This document shows positions 42,840 through 53,914 of a DNA stretch of 64,000 nucleotides, one piece after another. This stretch comes from Actinomycetota bacterium (GTDB lineage: Bacteria > Actinomycetota > Acidimicrobiia > Acidimicrobiales > AC-14). The stretch covers positions 1 through 64,000 of the forward strand of contig JBFMCT010000006.1 in assembly GCA_040754375.1 (NCBI GenBank), given 5' to 3'. Each line of letters begins with the position of its first letter. Positions within the stretch are counted from its first letter, which is position 1. The notes under the pieces are model-generated. The model was not told the DNA's origin. It ran no database searches and worked only from the letters and a program-made list of their open reading frames with translations. Made by a program: the position numbers and the translations under genes.

Positions 42840-43184
42840 ATGTCGGCCGTCATCGAGTCCAACGGGGCCGACCTGGCCGTGTGCCGGCTCGCGGGCGCCC
42901 TCGACGCCGAGGGGGCCGAGCAGCTCCGGGAGGCGATGGCTGAGTGTGCCGCTTTCCGAGACGTCTACCTCGACCTGTCCCACGTGAGGTTCATGGACTC
43001 GACGGCGCTGTCGGTGATCATCGTGGGGGTCCGCCGGGCCCGGGAGAACGGTGGTGAGGTCTCGGTGTGCGGCGTGCGGGGCAACATCGCCCGCCTGCTC
43101 ACGACCGTGGGCTTCGACCGCGTCGCCCCCATCCACGAGACCGTGCCCGCGGTCGCGGCCGGCACCCTGGTGGCCGCCAGTTGA
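42840..43184 (+). CDS. STAS-domain anti-sigma-factor antagonist
   Basis: A 114-aa STAS protein: LAVCRLAGALDAEGAEQLRE, VYLDLSHVRFMDSTALSVII with the usual Asp-Ser phosphorylation site, GEVSVCGVRGNIARLLTTVG and FDRVAPI. Anti-sigma antagonists of this type are switched by Ser phosphorylation from an RsbW-like kinase; none is in view. I took the ATG at 42840 directly before strand 1; a GTG at 42756 is also open, and neither has a clear ribosome-binding site. A hairpin follows the stop. Confidence 0.8.
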   Translation: MSAVIESNGADLAVCRLAGALDAEGAEQLREAMAECAAFRDVYLDLSHVRFMDSTALSVIIVGVRRARENGGEVSVCGVRGNIARLLTTVGFDRVAPIHETVPAVAAGTLVAAS

Positions 43185-43205
43185 CCCAGCACGCACGGTG
43201 CTGGG
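43185..43205 (+). terminator. Hairpin after the STAS gene
   Basis: CCCAGCAC-GCACG-GTGCTGGG, a perfect 8-bp stem with a 5-base loop starting at the base after the stop codon. No T tract. It separates the two STAS genes. Confidence 0.6.
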
Positions 43206-43248
43206 CCGATAGGAGCGGGGCCAGACCGATCGAACAGGGAGCGTGCCC

Positions 43249-43614
43249 ATGGCGATGATCAAGTTCGACGACCTGCCGGCGGGCGACGGGACGACCCTGC
43301 AGGTGACGGGGGACATCGACTCGTCGAACGCGGCCGAGCTGCGGGAGAACCTGCGCCGTGCCGCCGTCCACGGGGCCGTCGTCATCGACCTGCGCACCGT
43401 GCCGTTCATGGACTCCGCCGGCCTCGGGGCCTTGATCTGCGGGGTGCGCGAGATCCGCACGGCGGGTGGGCGAGCCGCCCTGTGCGTCCGCCGGGGCAGC
43501 GTGCAGCGCCTTCTCTCGGTAACCGGCTTCGACCGGGTGGTCCCCATCGGGGCCACAGTGGAGGAGGCCCACGCGGCGATCACCGTCGGCGAGGTCCCCG
43601 AAGCCGTGGCCTGA
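43249..43614 (+). CDS. STAS-domain anti-sigma-factor antagonist (second)
   Basis: A 121-aa STAS protein: TTLQVTGDIDSSNAAELREN, VVIDLRTVPFMDSAGLGALI with the Asp-Ser site, and VQRLLSVTGFDRVVPIG. GGGAG lies about 8 bases before the ATG at 43249. Similar to the protein at 42840, so probably an old tandem copy. It may act on the same or a parallel anti-sigma factor. It converges on the NarL-type regulator. Confidence 0.82.
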   Translation: MAMIKFDDLPAGDGTTLQVTGDIDSSNAAELRENLRRAAVHGAVVIDLRTVPFMDSAGLGALICGVREIRTAGGRAALCVRRGSVQRLLSVTGFDRVVPIGATVEEAHAAITVGEVPEAVA

Positions 43615-43684
43615 GACCCGGTCGGTCCCCAGGGCCGGCCCGGGCCACACCGAGCCGGCGCGAGCAGCCGCGCCGGGCGGGCCG

Positions 43685-44299
43685 TTACTCGATGCCGTGC
43701 TCCAGGGCGTAGCGGACAAGTTCCTGCCGGCGGCTGAGGTGGAGCTTGCGCAAGATGTTGCGGACGTGGTTCTCGACGGTGCGTTCCGAGATGAACAGGT
43801 CCTCGCCGATAGAGCGGTAGGTGTGGCCCCGGGCCACGAGCTGGAGCACCTCCCGCTCACGCTCAGAGAGGGGTTGGGCCCCCGAGGCAGCCTTGGCCAG
43901 GCGCCGGAACTCACCCAGCACGAGGGCGGCCAGCGCCGGTGAGAAAACGGGCTCGCCGCCTGCAGCCCGCTTCAAGGCGGCCCGCAGGTCGGCGGCTGTG
44001 GTCGACTTGAGGAGGTAACCGACGGCTCCCGCGGCCACGGCGTCGAGCAGGTCGCTCTCCTGCTCGCTGACGGTGAGAACGACGATGCGGGTCTCGTGGC
44101 CGCATGCGCGGGCCACCTTGAGGCCCCCTCCCCCGGGCATCTGCAGGTCGCACACCACCAGGTCGGGCCGTTGCTCATGGATGGCCACGATGGCCTCGTC
44201 GGCGCTGGACGCCTCGGCCACCACCGTGAACCCGTCGGCCAGGTCGGCCCGCACCCCGTCCCGCCAGATGGGGTGGTCGTCGGCCAGGACGACCCTCAC
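43685..44299 (-). CDS. NarL-type response regulator
   Basis: A 204-aa regulator: VVLADDHPIWRDGVRADLA, VCDLQMPGGGGLKVARA (phospho-Asp about 52), VGYLLKSTTAADL and a LuxR HTH (LSEREREVLQLVARGHTYR, SIGEDLFISERTVENHVRNI). The GTG at 44299 overlaps the kinase stop (GTGA). It is the last gene of a chain running from the acyl-CoA ligase at 47248 with 4-bp overlaps at every join. Confidence 0.92.
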   Translation of the reverse strand: MRVVLADDHPIWRDGVRADLADGFTVVAEASSADEAIVAIHEQRPDLVVCDLQMPGGGGLKVARACGHETRIVVLTVSEQESDLLDAVAAGAVGYLLKSTTAADLRAALKRAAGGEPVFSPALAALVLGEFRRLAKAASGAQPLSEREREVLQLVARGHTYRSIGEDLFISERTVENHVRNILRKLHLSRRQELVRYALEHGIE

Positions 44300-45459
44300 G
44301 GCGCCCACAAGCACACCTCGGTCCCGTCCCCCGGACGGCTGCGCACGTCGGCCCGCCCGCCCACGTCGGCCAGGCGGCCCCGGACGGAACGGGCCAGGCC
44401 CATACGCTCGGGGGCCTGCGCGGGGTCGAAGCCGGAGCCGTCGTCCTTCACCGAGCAGAACACCCCGCCTCCCTCGGCCGGTTCGACGTAGACGGTCACC
44501 TTCTTGGCCGCCCCGTGCTTGCCGGCGTTGGTGAGAGCCTCGGTCACGGCCCCGGTCAGGGCCTCGCACGGGGCGCGGCCCAGGACCGGGAGGTCCCCGG
44601 CCACGACCACATCCGCCCTGGCCCCGAAGGTGTCCTCGAAGCGGGCGGCCGCCAGGCGCAGGGCCCCGGCCAGGTCGGGACGTCCCCCGTTGGGCAGCGC
44701 CGCGCCGGCCAGGAAACCCCTCAGGTCGCGCTCGGTCTGGCGAGCCAGGCGGGCCAGGCCCGGGTCGGTGGCCCGCCGTTCGACCAGGGCCAGCGTCTGC
44801 AGGACACCGTCGTGGAGCGTACGGGCCACCTCCTCACGGGCGCGGGCGGCCGAGATCTCGCGCTCGGCCCGCCGCAGCAGGCCCATCAGGTAACCGGCGG
44901 CTGCACCCCCCAGGGCGTAGAAGACCACCGTGCTGGCCAGCGAGAGGACCTGGCCGGTGGTCTCGACCGAGGCCCCGTTGGCCACCACCGACCCGAAGCG
45001 AGCCAGGCCCACGACCACGCCCGCGGCCGCCGCCACCACGGGGCCCAGGGCCACACCGGCGGCCAGGATCCCGGCCAGGGGCCACATCGAGCCCAGGGAC
45101 TGGGCGGTGGCGAAGGCGTGGCCCTCGGCGAACACCAGCCCGTCGCACAGCACGAGGGCGGCGCCCACGGCCAGTTCGGCCAGCACGGGGGCGGGCCGCA
45201 GCAGGGCGGTGTGGTCCCGGCGCAGCAGGACCGAGTCGTACACGGTCACGCCCAGGGCGAGCGCCACCAGGACGACGGCCAACTTGGGCCGGACCAGTTC
45301 GCGGTCGGCCACCGCCAGCACGCCCGCCACCCACAGCCAGGCGCCCCACCGGAACAACGCCAGGCCCTGGAGGACCGACCGTTCCACAGGTACAGAGGAT
45401 AGGGCCACGGCGCCCTCATGCAGGCGGCGAGCGTCGCTGCCGGCCCAGGGCCCAGTCAC
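44296..45459 (-). CDS. Membrane histidine kinase, NarL-partner type
   Basis: A 387-aa kinase with about six membrane helices in the first 220 residues (for example WGAWLWVAGVLAVA, LAVVLVALALGVTVY, MWPLAGILAAGVALGPVVAA), no extracytoplasmic domain of size, then HisKA_3 (REEVARTLHDGVLQTLALVE) and HATPase (GAVTEALTNAGKHG, SVKDDGSGFDP). The GTG at 45459 overlaps the preceding 80-aa ORF (GTGA), which decides the start over 45408 and 45387. It likely senses a membrane-embedded signal. Confidence 0.85.
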   Translation of the reverse strand: MTGPWAGSDARRLHEGAVALSSVPVERSVLQGLALFRWGAWLWVAGVLAVADRELVRPKLAVVLVALALGVTVYDSVLLRRDHTALLRPAPVLAELAVGAALVLCDGLVFAEGHAFATAQSLGSMWPLAGILAAGVALGPVVAAAAGVVVGLARFGSVVANGASVETTGQVLSLASTVVFYALGGAAAGYLMGLLRRAEREISAARAREEVARTLHDGVLQTLALVERRATDPGLARLARQTERDLRGFLAGAALPNGGRPDLAGALRLAAARFEDTFGARADVVVAGDLPVLGRAPCEALTGAVTEALTNAGKHGAAKKVTVYVEPAEGGGVFCSVKDDGSGFDPAQAPERMGLARSVRGRLADVGGRADVRSRPGDGTEVCLWAP

Positions 45460-45698
45460 GGACACCCTAGGTGCCGGCGGCCGCCAGGGCGCCCGCCCAG
45501 GATGGCCACCCACGCCCCGGCTGGCTGGTTGCCCGGCCCGAGGGTGAACAGGGCCCGGCCGGCAGCCACCAACGCGAAGGCGGCGGGCCCGCCGGCCACG
45601 ACCGTCACCGGCCGCCGTACGGCCGAGCCAGCCACCGGCGACAACAGGCGGGTCGCGGCCCGCCAGGCTGCTCCGGCGCCGGCCACCGCCCAGGTCAT
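45456..45698 (-). CDS. 80-aa membrane protein coupled to a kinase and a ligase
   Basis: The ATG at 45698 overlaps the acyl-CoA ligase stop (ATGA) and the TGA overlaps the kinase GTG. The product has two moderately hydrophobic stretches (TWAVAGAGAAWRAATRLL; VTVVAGGPAAFALVAAGRAL) and a Gly/Pro-rich end. No family was recognised. Double coupling is the main evidence that it is translated. Confidence 0.5.
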   Translation of the reverse strand: MTWAVAGAGAAWRAATRLLSPVAGSAVRRPVTVVAGGPAAFALVAAGRALFTLGPGNQPAGAWVAILGGRPGGRRHLGCP

Positions 45699-47248
45699 GC
45701 CGCCCCCTGCTCCTGGCGGCGGCGGCGGACCTCGGTCTTGAGCACCTTGCCGGTGGGGCCCAGGGGGAGGCTGTCCCACACCTCCACCGTCCGGGGCCGC
45801 TTGTAGGAGGCGAGCCGGGCCCTGCAGAAGCCGGCCAGTTCGGGGCCGGTGACCGCCGCCCCGGGGCGCAGCACGACCACAGCCCGCACGTCCTCGCCCA
45901 AGCGCTCGTCGGGCACGCCCACCACGGCGGCCTGGGCCACGGCTGGGTGCTCGTGCAGCACCCGTTCGACCTCGGCCGGGTAAACGTTGAACCCGCCCCG
46001 GATGACAATGTCCTTCTTGCGATCGACCAGGTGCAGGGCGCCGTCGCCGTCCCAGGTGCCGATGTCACCCGTGCGCAGCCAGCCGTCCGGGCACGACTCG
46101 GCGGTGGCCGCCGGGTCGCCCAGGTAGCCCCTCATCACGCCGGGGCCGCTCACAAGGACCTCGCCGGGCACTCCGGGCTCGCCCACCTCGGCCCCGTCGT
46201 CGCCCACCAGGCGGACCTCGGTGCCGGGCAGGGGGTAGCCGACCGAACCCGGGGCGCGGGGACGGCCGGGCACGGTGAAGCTCACGACGGGCGATGTCTC
46301 TGACAACCCGTAGCCCTCGATCACGGCCACCGCGAAGCGTCGCTCGAAGGCCTCCATGACGGCCGCGGGCATGGCCGCCCCGCCCGACACGCACCACCGC
46401 AGGGAGGGGAGGCGGGTATCAGGGCCGGCGGCCGCCAACAGGGCGGCGTACATGGTCGGCACCCCGCCGAAGAAGGTCACCCCGTGCGCCTCGATGAGCC
46501 CGAGGGCGGCGGCCGCGTCGAAGCGGGGTAGCAGTACCAGTGAGCCACCCACGGCCAGCACGGCGTTGTGCATGACGGTCATGCCGAAGGCGTGGAACAG
46601 GGGCAGGGCCACCAGGGCGACGGTCCCGGAGCCGAGCGACACCAGCCCGGCCGCCGCCCGGGCGTTGTACAGCAGGTTGGCGTGGGTCAGCTCGGCCGCC
46701 TTGGGCCGGCCCGTGGTGCCCGACGTGAACAGCAGCACTGCGGTGTCGTCGGGCCGGCTGGGGAAAGGCCCGTCCACGGGGGTGGCCGCCCCCACCACCG
46801 CCACCAGGTTGTGCCAGCCCTCGGGAGCGGACAGGTCGGCCAAGTCGGCCCGGGCGATTACGAGGGAGCGGGCACGGGGCGCCCGGGCCGCGGCTTCGGC
46901 GGCCACAGCCGTGAACGTCTCCCAGGCAACCACCACGGTGGCCCCCGACAGCTCCAGGTGGTAGGCCAGCTCGTCGGCCGTTAGGAGCGGGTTGATGGGC
47001 ACCACCGGGTGGCCGCCGTAGAGGGCGCCGAAGTAAGCGACCGTGAAATGAGGGACGTTGGGCAGCAGCAGGGCCACGGGCTCGCCCGGGCGGGCGCCCA
47101 GGCCGGCCAGGGCACCCGCGAACATGCGGGCCATGGTGTCGACGGTGCCGTAGTCGAACGAACGGTCGCCCACGACCAAGGCGGGACGATGAGGGTGGGC
47201 AGCGGCCGGACCGGCCAGGACGGAGACGAGGTTGGTCGCAGTGGTCAT
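45695..47248 (-). CDS. AMP-dependent acyl-CoA synthetase/ligase
   Basis: A 517-aa ANL-superfamily enzyme: VLLFTSGTTGRPKAAELTHA (P-loop), ALPLFHAFGMTV, IEGYGLSETSPVVSF, GWLRTGDIGTWDGDG, DRKKDIVIRGGFNVYPAEVE and PTGKVLKTEVR with the catalytic Lys. It activates a carboxylic acid, probably a fatty or aromatic one, to its CoA ester in the cytoplasm; sequence alone does not fix the substrate. Its linkage to a membrane kinase/regulator pair suggests that its expression or substrate is tied to that signal. The promoter lies in the 132-bp gap with CTAG palindromes. Confidence 0.9.
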   Translation of the reverse strand: MTTATNLVSVLAGPAAAHPHRPALVVGDRSFDYGTVDTMARMFAGALAGLGARPGEPVALLLPNVPHFTVAYFGALYGGHPVVPINPLLTADELAYHLELSGATVVVAWETFTAVAAEAAARAPRARSLVIARADLADLSAPEGWHNLVAVVGAATPVDGPFPSRPDDTAVLLFTSGTTGRPKAAELTHANLLYNARAAAGLVSLGSGTVALVALPLFHAFGMTVMHNAVLAVGGSLVLLPRFDAAAALGLIEAHGVTFFGGVPTMYAALLAAAGPDTRLPSLRWCVSGGAAMPAAVMEAFERRFAVAVIEGYGLSETSPVVSFTVPGRPRAPGSVGYPLPGTEVRLVGDDGAEVGEPGVPGEVLVSGPGVMRGYLGDPAATAESCPDGWLRTGDIGTWDGDGALHLVDRKKDIVIRGGFNVYPAEVERVLHEHPAVAQAAVVGVPDERLGEDVRAVVVLRPGAAVTGPELAGFCRARLASYKRPRTVEVWDSLPLGPTGKVLKTEVRRRRQEQGAA

Positions 47249-47275
47249 AGGACCAGCGTGAGCCGCGGGGGGCGC

Positions 47276-47315
47276 GCCCGCCTAGGCGGGCCAACCCTCA
47301 TTTCCCCCTAGGGGG
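47276..47315. promoter_or_regulatory. Two CTAG-centred palindromes in a divergent promoter region
   Basis: GCCCGCCTAGGCGGGC (47276-47291, 16 bp) and CCCCCTAGGGGG (47304-47315, 12 bp) are both perfect palindromes centred on CTAG, with centres about 26 bp apart. CTAG is rare in GC-rich genomes. They lie between the ligase start (47248) and the acyltransferase start (47381), so a dimeric repressor could control both. Confidence 0.5.
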
Positions 47316-47380
47316 CGGGCCCGGGAATTGGGGGCGAGCCCGCCTTCCGGCCGGGGAGGCCGCGGCCCGATGCTGGGCGC

Positions 47381-48751
47381 ATGCACACCGCACGCCCTTC
47401 GCCCCGCCCCTCGCCCCGCCCCTCGCCCCCTCCCGTGCCCCGTCGCGCGCCGGCGGGCCGGCCCTCGCCGGCCGCCATGGCCGCGGCCACGCCCGCGGGC
47501 CGCGACCGCTACGTCGACTTCCTGCGGGTGGCTTCGATGGTGGTGGTCGTCCTCGGGCACTGGCTCATGGCCGTGGTGGTGTTCGAGGGGGGCCGGCTAC
47601 GGGCGTCGAACGTGCTCGAGACCGTCCCCGACGCCCGATGGCTCACCTGGGCTTTGCAGGTGATGCCCCTGTTCTTCGTGGTCGGCGGCTATGCGAACGC
47701 CGCCTCGTGGGCCGCCGCCGGCCGTGACGGCCTGGGCTACGGGACCTGGCTAGGGACCCGCCTGGGCCGCCTCGTCCGCCCCGCCCTGGTGTTCGCAGCC
47801 GTGTGGTCGGCCCTGGTCTTGGCCCTCCGGGCCACCGGGGTCGACCCCGGGGCCGTGCGGGCCGGTTCGATCGCCCAGCCCCTGTGGTTCCTGGCCGTCT
47901 ACGTGGTGGTCGTGGCCTTGGCCCCGGCCGCCGTGGCCGTTCACCGGTGCTGGGGAGGGTGGGCCGCGGTGGCCCTGGCTGCCACGGTGGCGGCCGCCGA
48001 CGCCGGGCACCGGGCTCTGGGGCTGCCCCTGGTCGTGTGGGCCAACCTGGCCGCCGTGTGGCTGTTCGCCCACCAGCTGGGTGTGATCTGGCGGTTGGGG
48101 CTGGTGTCCACCTGGTCGAAGGGACGGCTGCTGGCGATGGCCGTCGGCGCGCTGGTGGGCCTCGGGGCCCTGTGCGGCGGTCTTGGCTACGCCGTGTCCA
48201 TGGTCGGGGGCACCGACGAGGGCTGGTCGAACACGTTCCCGCCGTCGTTCGCCCTCGTGGCCGTGGCCGTGTGGCAGTTCGCCACCGCTTTGGCCCTGCG
48301 GCCGGTGGCCGACCGCTGGCTGGCCCGGCCCCGGGCGTGGACGGCCGTGGTGGCCGCCAACGGTCTGGCCATGACCGTCTACCTCTGGCACATGACGGCG
48401 TTGCTGGCCGTCTCGGCCCTGACCCTGCCCACCGGCCTGCTGCCCGAGACGCCCACTGGGACGGCGGCTTGGTGGGCGTGGCGGCCGGTGTGGGTCGCCC
48501 TGTCAGTCGCCGCCCTGGTGCCGCTGGTCGCCGTCTTCGCACGCACCGAGGCCCCGGCCCCCCGGGGCGCCCGGGCGGCGGCGGCCGTCACCACCACTCG
48601 TGCCCTCGTGGCCACCGGGCTGGCGGCCGGGGGCATGGCCGTGCTCGCCCGCCACGGGTTCACCGCCCCGGCCATGCCCTTGGGCGTGCCCGTCGTCGCC
48701 CTCGCACTGGTCGCGCTGGCCTACCGCCTCCTGTCCCCGGCCCACCAATGA
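47381..48751 (+). CDS. Acyltransferase 3 family membrane protein
   Basis: A 456-aa protein. Residues 1-40 are a Pro/Arg/Ser-rich low-complexity stretch encoded by short direct repeats (CCCCGCCCCTCG). Then about ten membrane helices follow: RDRYVDFLRVASMVVVVLGH with the conserved Arg and catalytic-type His, PLFFVVGGYANA, LRLVRPALVF-like basic loop, WFLAVYVVVVALAP and TVYLWHMTALL. Family members O-acylate envelope sugars or lipids. A start at residue 33 (47477) is possible if the repeat-rich end is not translated. Confidence 0.82.
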   Translation: MHTARPSPRPSPRPSPPPVPRRAPAGRPSPAAMAAATPAGRDRYVDFLRVASMVVVVLGHWLMAVVVFEGGRLRASNVLETVPDARWLTWALQVMPLFFVVGGYANAASWAAAGRDGLGYGTWLGTRLGRLVRPALVFAAVWSALVLALRATGVDPGAVRAGSIAQPLWFLAVYVVVVALAPAAVAVHRCWGGWAAVALAATVAAADAGHRALGLPLVVWANLAAVWLFAHQLGVIWRLGLVSTWSKGRLLAMAVGALVGLGALCGGLGYAVSMVGGTDEGWSNTFPPSFALVAVAVWQFATALALRPVADRWLARPRAWTAVVAANGLAMTVYLWHMTALLAVSALTLPTGLLPETPTGTAAWWAWRPVWVALSVAALVPLVAVFARTEAPAPRGARAAAAVTTTRALVATGLAAGGMAVLARHGFTAPAMPLGVPVVALALVALAYRLLSPAHQ

Positions 48752-48806
48752 CGAAACCCGCGCGGGAATCGTGGGCGAAACGCCCACGATTCCCGCGCAG
48801 GTTTCG
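48752..48806. terminator. 26-bp-arm palindrome between convergent genes
   Basis: The inner arms (48760-48777 and 48781-48798) are an exact 18-bp inverted repeat around AAA; one mismatch is followed by 7 more paired bases (CGAAACC with GGTTTCG). It starts on the base after the acyltransferase stop and ends 12 bp before the katG stop at 48819. This is the longest hairpin in the window and a bidirectional terminator by position. It might also be a genome-wide repeated element. Confidence 0.75.
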
Positions 48807-48818
48807 CGGGGTTCTCGC

Positions 48819-51495
<2,677 letters not shown>

Positions 51496-51503
51496 CCGCT
51501 CCG

Positions 51504-51531
51504 ACCCTAGCGCACTACTGGACCAAGTCAA
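51504..51531 (-). promoter_or_regulatory. fur-katG promoter
   Basis: Minus-strand TTGACT (51531-51526), 16-bp spacer, TAGGGT (51509-51504). Transcription would begin about 7 bases later, close to the ATG at 51495. A good sigma-70-type match, with the same -10 as the cbb promoter. Confidence 0.6.
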
Positions 51532-51572
51532 GATCCGGCCACAGACCAGTTTTCCGGGGCGGCCGGGGTTGG

Positions 51573-51645
51573 TGGGCGCTGAGGGGCTCGAACCCCCGAC
51601 CGCCTCCTTGTAAGGGAGGTGCTCTACCAGCTGAGCTAAGCGCCC
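51573..51645 (-). tRNA. tRNA-Val (anticodon UAC)
   Basis: The minus strand gives acceptor GGGCGCT with AGCGCCC, D arm GCTCAGCTGGTAGAGC, anticodon stem CCTCC/GGAGG with loop CTTACAA (anticodon TAC), and T arm CGGGGGTTCGAGCCCCT. Discriminator A. CCA is not encoded. Confidence 0.93.
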
Positions 51646-51722
51646 CGTAGGTCACGAGGCTACCGAGCCGAGCACGGGACCATCCCCGTTCGGCGCGGCC
51701 CGCGCCGTTACTGTCGGACGGC

Positions 51723-52637
51723 GTGAGCGACCGTAGTCGTGGGGGCATGGTCGACGACCTGCTGCGCCGGTACCTGGTCGAGATCGGGGGCCATGGGCTG
51801 CTCACGGCGGCCGAGGAGGTCGAACTGGGCGGGGCCATCGCCGACGGGCGGGTGGCCGAGGCCCGGTTGGAGGCGGGGCGGCCCCAGGCCGGGGACCCAG
51901 AGGCGGCCGAGGCCGGCCGACGGGCCCGCCAGCGGTTCATCCAGGCCAACCTGCGCCTGGTCGTGTCGATCGCCAAGCGGTACCAGGCCGCCGGGCTACC
52001 GCTGCTCGACCTCGTCCAGGAGGGCAACCTGGGCCTGATGCGGGCGGTGGACAAGTTCGACCACCGCAAGGGCTTCAAGTTCTCGACCTACGCCACCTGG
52101 TGGGTCCGCCAGTCCGTGACCCGGGCCATCGCCGACAAGGGCCGCACCATCAGGGTGCCGGTCCACATGATCGAGACCGTCGGCCAGGTCAACCGTTCCA
52201 CCGTCCACCTGGCACGGGTACTGGGGCGCGAGCCGACCCTGGGGGAGATCGCGGCGGCCACCAACCTCACGCCCAACAAGGTCGTTGAGGCCCAACGCCT
52301 GGCCCCCGATCCCGTCTCGCTCTTCGCCGAGGTGGGCGACGAGGACGCCGAGCTCGTCGACTTCCTGGCCGACCCTACGGTCCAGGGCCCGGCCGAAGCG
52401 GCCGTGGCCTCCATCGAGCTCCAGGAACTGCGCGCCGTGCTCACGTCGCTCTCGGACCGGGAGCAGCGCGTGCTGGAGATGCGCTTCGGCCTGGACGGGG
52501 ACCGGCCCCGCACCCTCGACGAGGTGGGGCGGGAGTTCCGGGTGACCCGCGAGCGGGCCCGCCAGATCGAGGCCAAAGCCCTGTCCAAGCTGCGCCACCC
52601 CTCGACGCCGGTGGCCGCCGGTCAGCTCCCGGGCTGA
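51723..52637 (+). CDS. Sigma-70 family factor, group 2-like
   Basis: A 304-aa sigma factor with regions 1.2 ([20 protein letters not shown]), 2 ([60 protein letters not shown]), 3 ([20 protein letters not shown]) and 4 ([37 protein letters not shown]). Lacking region 1.1, it is probably an alternative factor for stress or stationary phase rather than the main RpoD. GTG start. It could be the target of the STAS-based pathway at 42-43 kb only indirectly, since that pathway usually serves group 3 factors. The end overlaps the convergent NUDIX gene by 16 bp. Confidence 0.92.
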   Translation: MSDRSRGGMVDDLLRRYLVEIGGHGLLTAAEEVELGGAIADGRVAEARLEAGRPQAGDPEAAEAGRRARQRFIQANLRLVVSIAKRYQAAGLPLLDLVQEGNLGLMRAVDKFDHRKGFKFSTYATWWVRQSVTRAIADKGRTIRVPVHMIETVGQVNRSTVHLARVLGREPTLGEIAAATNLTPNKVVEAQRLAPDPVSLFAEVGDEDAELVDFLADPTVQGPAEAAVASIELQELRAVLTSLSDREQRVLEMRFGLDGDRPRTLDEVGREFRVTRERARQIEAKALSKLRHPSTPVAAGQLPG

Positions 52638-53146
52638 GCCGGTCGCCGGGGGGCGGGTGGGCGGTTGGCCCGGCCGATCTGGATGAGGGCGGAGGCGGCC
52701 TCGTCCTGGAGGGCGGGCAGGCCGTCGGGCGGGAACCAGCTCACCTCCACGATCTCGGGCGACTGCGGGCGGGGCCAGGCGGCCGCCGCCTCGTCGACCG
52801 GACGGGCCCCGAAGATCACGTCCACCCGCCGGGCATGGGCGTCGACGACCACCTTGGGGTTGTCGCCGACCACGACCTCGACCCCGACCTCCTCGCCCGT
52901 CTCCCGGCGGGCGGCATCGGCCGGGGCCTCGCCCCGCTTCAGGAACCCGCCCGGGAACCCCCAACCCTGGCGGTAGCTGTTGCGGATGAGCAACAGAGAG
53001 CCGTCGGAGCGTTCGATGACCACGATGGCGCCCACCGAGTAGGACGGCGTGGCCCGGCGGACGACGAACTGGCGCACAGGCTGGGGCAGGACCCGCCAGG
53101 TGCGGAACCCGAGGCGCTGCAGGGCGTTACCCTCCTCGCCCCCCAC
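52622..53146 (-). CDS. NUDIX hydrolase
   Basis: A 174-aa protein with a complete Nudix box ([17 protein letters not shown], then TGEEVG). The N-terminal basic stretch ([20 protein letters not shown]) and the core [20 protein letters not shown] suggest a nucleotide-derivative pyrophosphatase; the substrate cannot be fixed. The GTG start follows the inositol-phosphatase stop directly, so the two form an operon. Confidence 0.87.
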   Translation of the reverse strand: MGGEEGNALQRLGFRTWRVLPQPVRQFVVRRATPSYSVGAIVVIERSDGSLLLIRNSYRQGWGFPGGFLKRGEAPADAARRETGEEVGVEVVVGDNPKVVVDAHARRVDVIFGARPVDEAAAAWPRPQSPEIVEVSWFPPDGLPALQDEAASALIQIGRANRPPAPRRPAQPGS

Positions 53147-53896
53147 TCAGCCCGCCGACAGGCGCAGGGCAAGGGCTTCGTCGAGCAGGGGTGCGGTGGC
53201 GGCGGCCACGACCGACCGGCGCACGCCCTCGTCGCGGGTCACCAGTTGGCGGCCCCACGGTTCGGCCACCACCGCCCCCGCTTCCTGGCACACGAGCAGC
53301 CCTCCCAGGTAGTCCCACGGGCTGTGGGCGTCGCGGCTGAAGTCGACATAAGCGTCCAACGAGCCCGACGCCACCGAGCAGATGTCGAGGGCGGCCGCCC
53401 CCATCGCCCGCACTTGGCGCCAGGGCCCGGGGACGGGCGGGCACGACGTCACCCCCACGATGGCCTCCGACAGCGACTCGGCCGCCGTCGGGCCGGTCGG
53501 CGAACCGTTGAAGGTCGCCCCCCCGCCCTTGACCGCTTCCCAGCGGTCGCCGGTGGCCAGGTTGACGACCAGCGCGGCCTGGGGACCGTCGGGGCCCACG
53601 GCGCACAGGCTGGTGGCGAACCACGGCAGGTGGCGCGAGGCGTTGGACGAACCGTCGACCGGGTCGAGGGCCACCCACACCTGGCGGTCGGGGTGGTGGA
53701 GGCCGCTCTCCTCGCTGAGCACTCCCAGGCCGGCGGAAGTCAAGACCGTCACCGCCGCCTCGTCGGCCACCAGGTCGAGGCTGTACTGGCCCTCACGGCG
53801 GCCCGACGGCCCCCAGTCGTCGACGGTGGCCATGGCCAGGCGCACGGCCTCGGCCGCCTCGCCCAGCACGTCGAGCAGCGTCCCGTCGGCCAGCAT
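53147..53896 (-). CDS. Inositol-monophosphatase family protein
   Basis: A 249-aa Mg-dependent phosphatase: LSEESG (metal Glu), VWVALDPVDGSSNASRHLPW (the DPxDGSxN motif), GAAALDICSVASG and SPWDYLGGLLVCQEAGA (the WDxxG motif). Substrates in the family include inositol phosphates, histidinol phosphate, FBP and PAP. FBPase activity would matter in an autotroph, but nothing in the sequence shows it. The ATG at 53896 begins the conserved region; a longer start at 53965 has no support. Confidence 0.87.
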   Translation of the reverse strand: MLADGTLLDVLGEAAEAVRLAMATVDDWGPSGRREGQYSLDLVADEAAVTVLTSAGLGVLSEESGLHHPDRQVWVALDPVDGSSNASRHLPWFATSLCAVGPDGPQAALVVNLATGDRWEAVKGGGATFNGSPTGPTAAESLSEAIVGVTSCPPVPGPWRQVRAMGAAALDICSVASGSLDAYVDFSRDAHSPWDYLGGLLVCQEAGAVVAEPWGRQLVTRDEGVRRSVVAAATAPLLDEALALRLSAG

Positions 53897-53914
53897 GGCC
53901 TGGACGCTACAGCG

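Noticed and set aside
47381-47476. Direct repeats at the 5' end of the acyltransferase gene as a regulatory repeat array
   Set aside because: Short C-rich units in frame with a Pro/Arg/Ser-rich leader; simple low-complexity sequence is the plainer reading.
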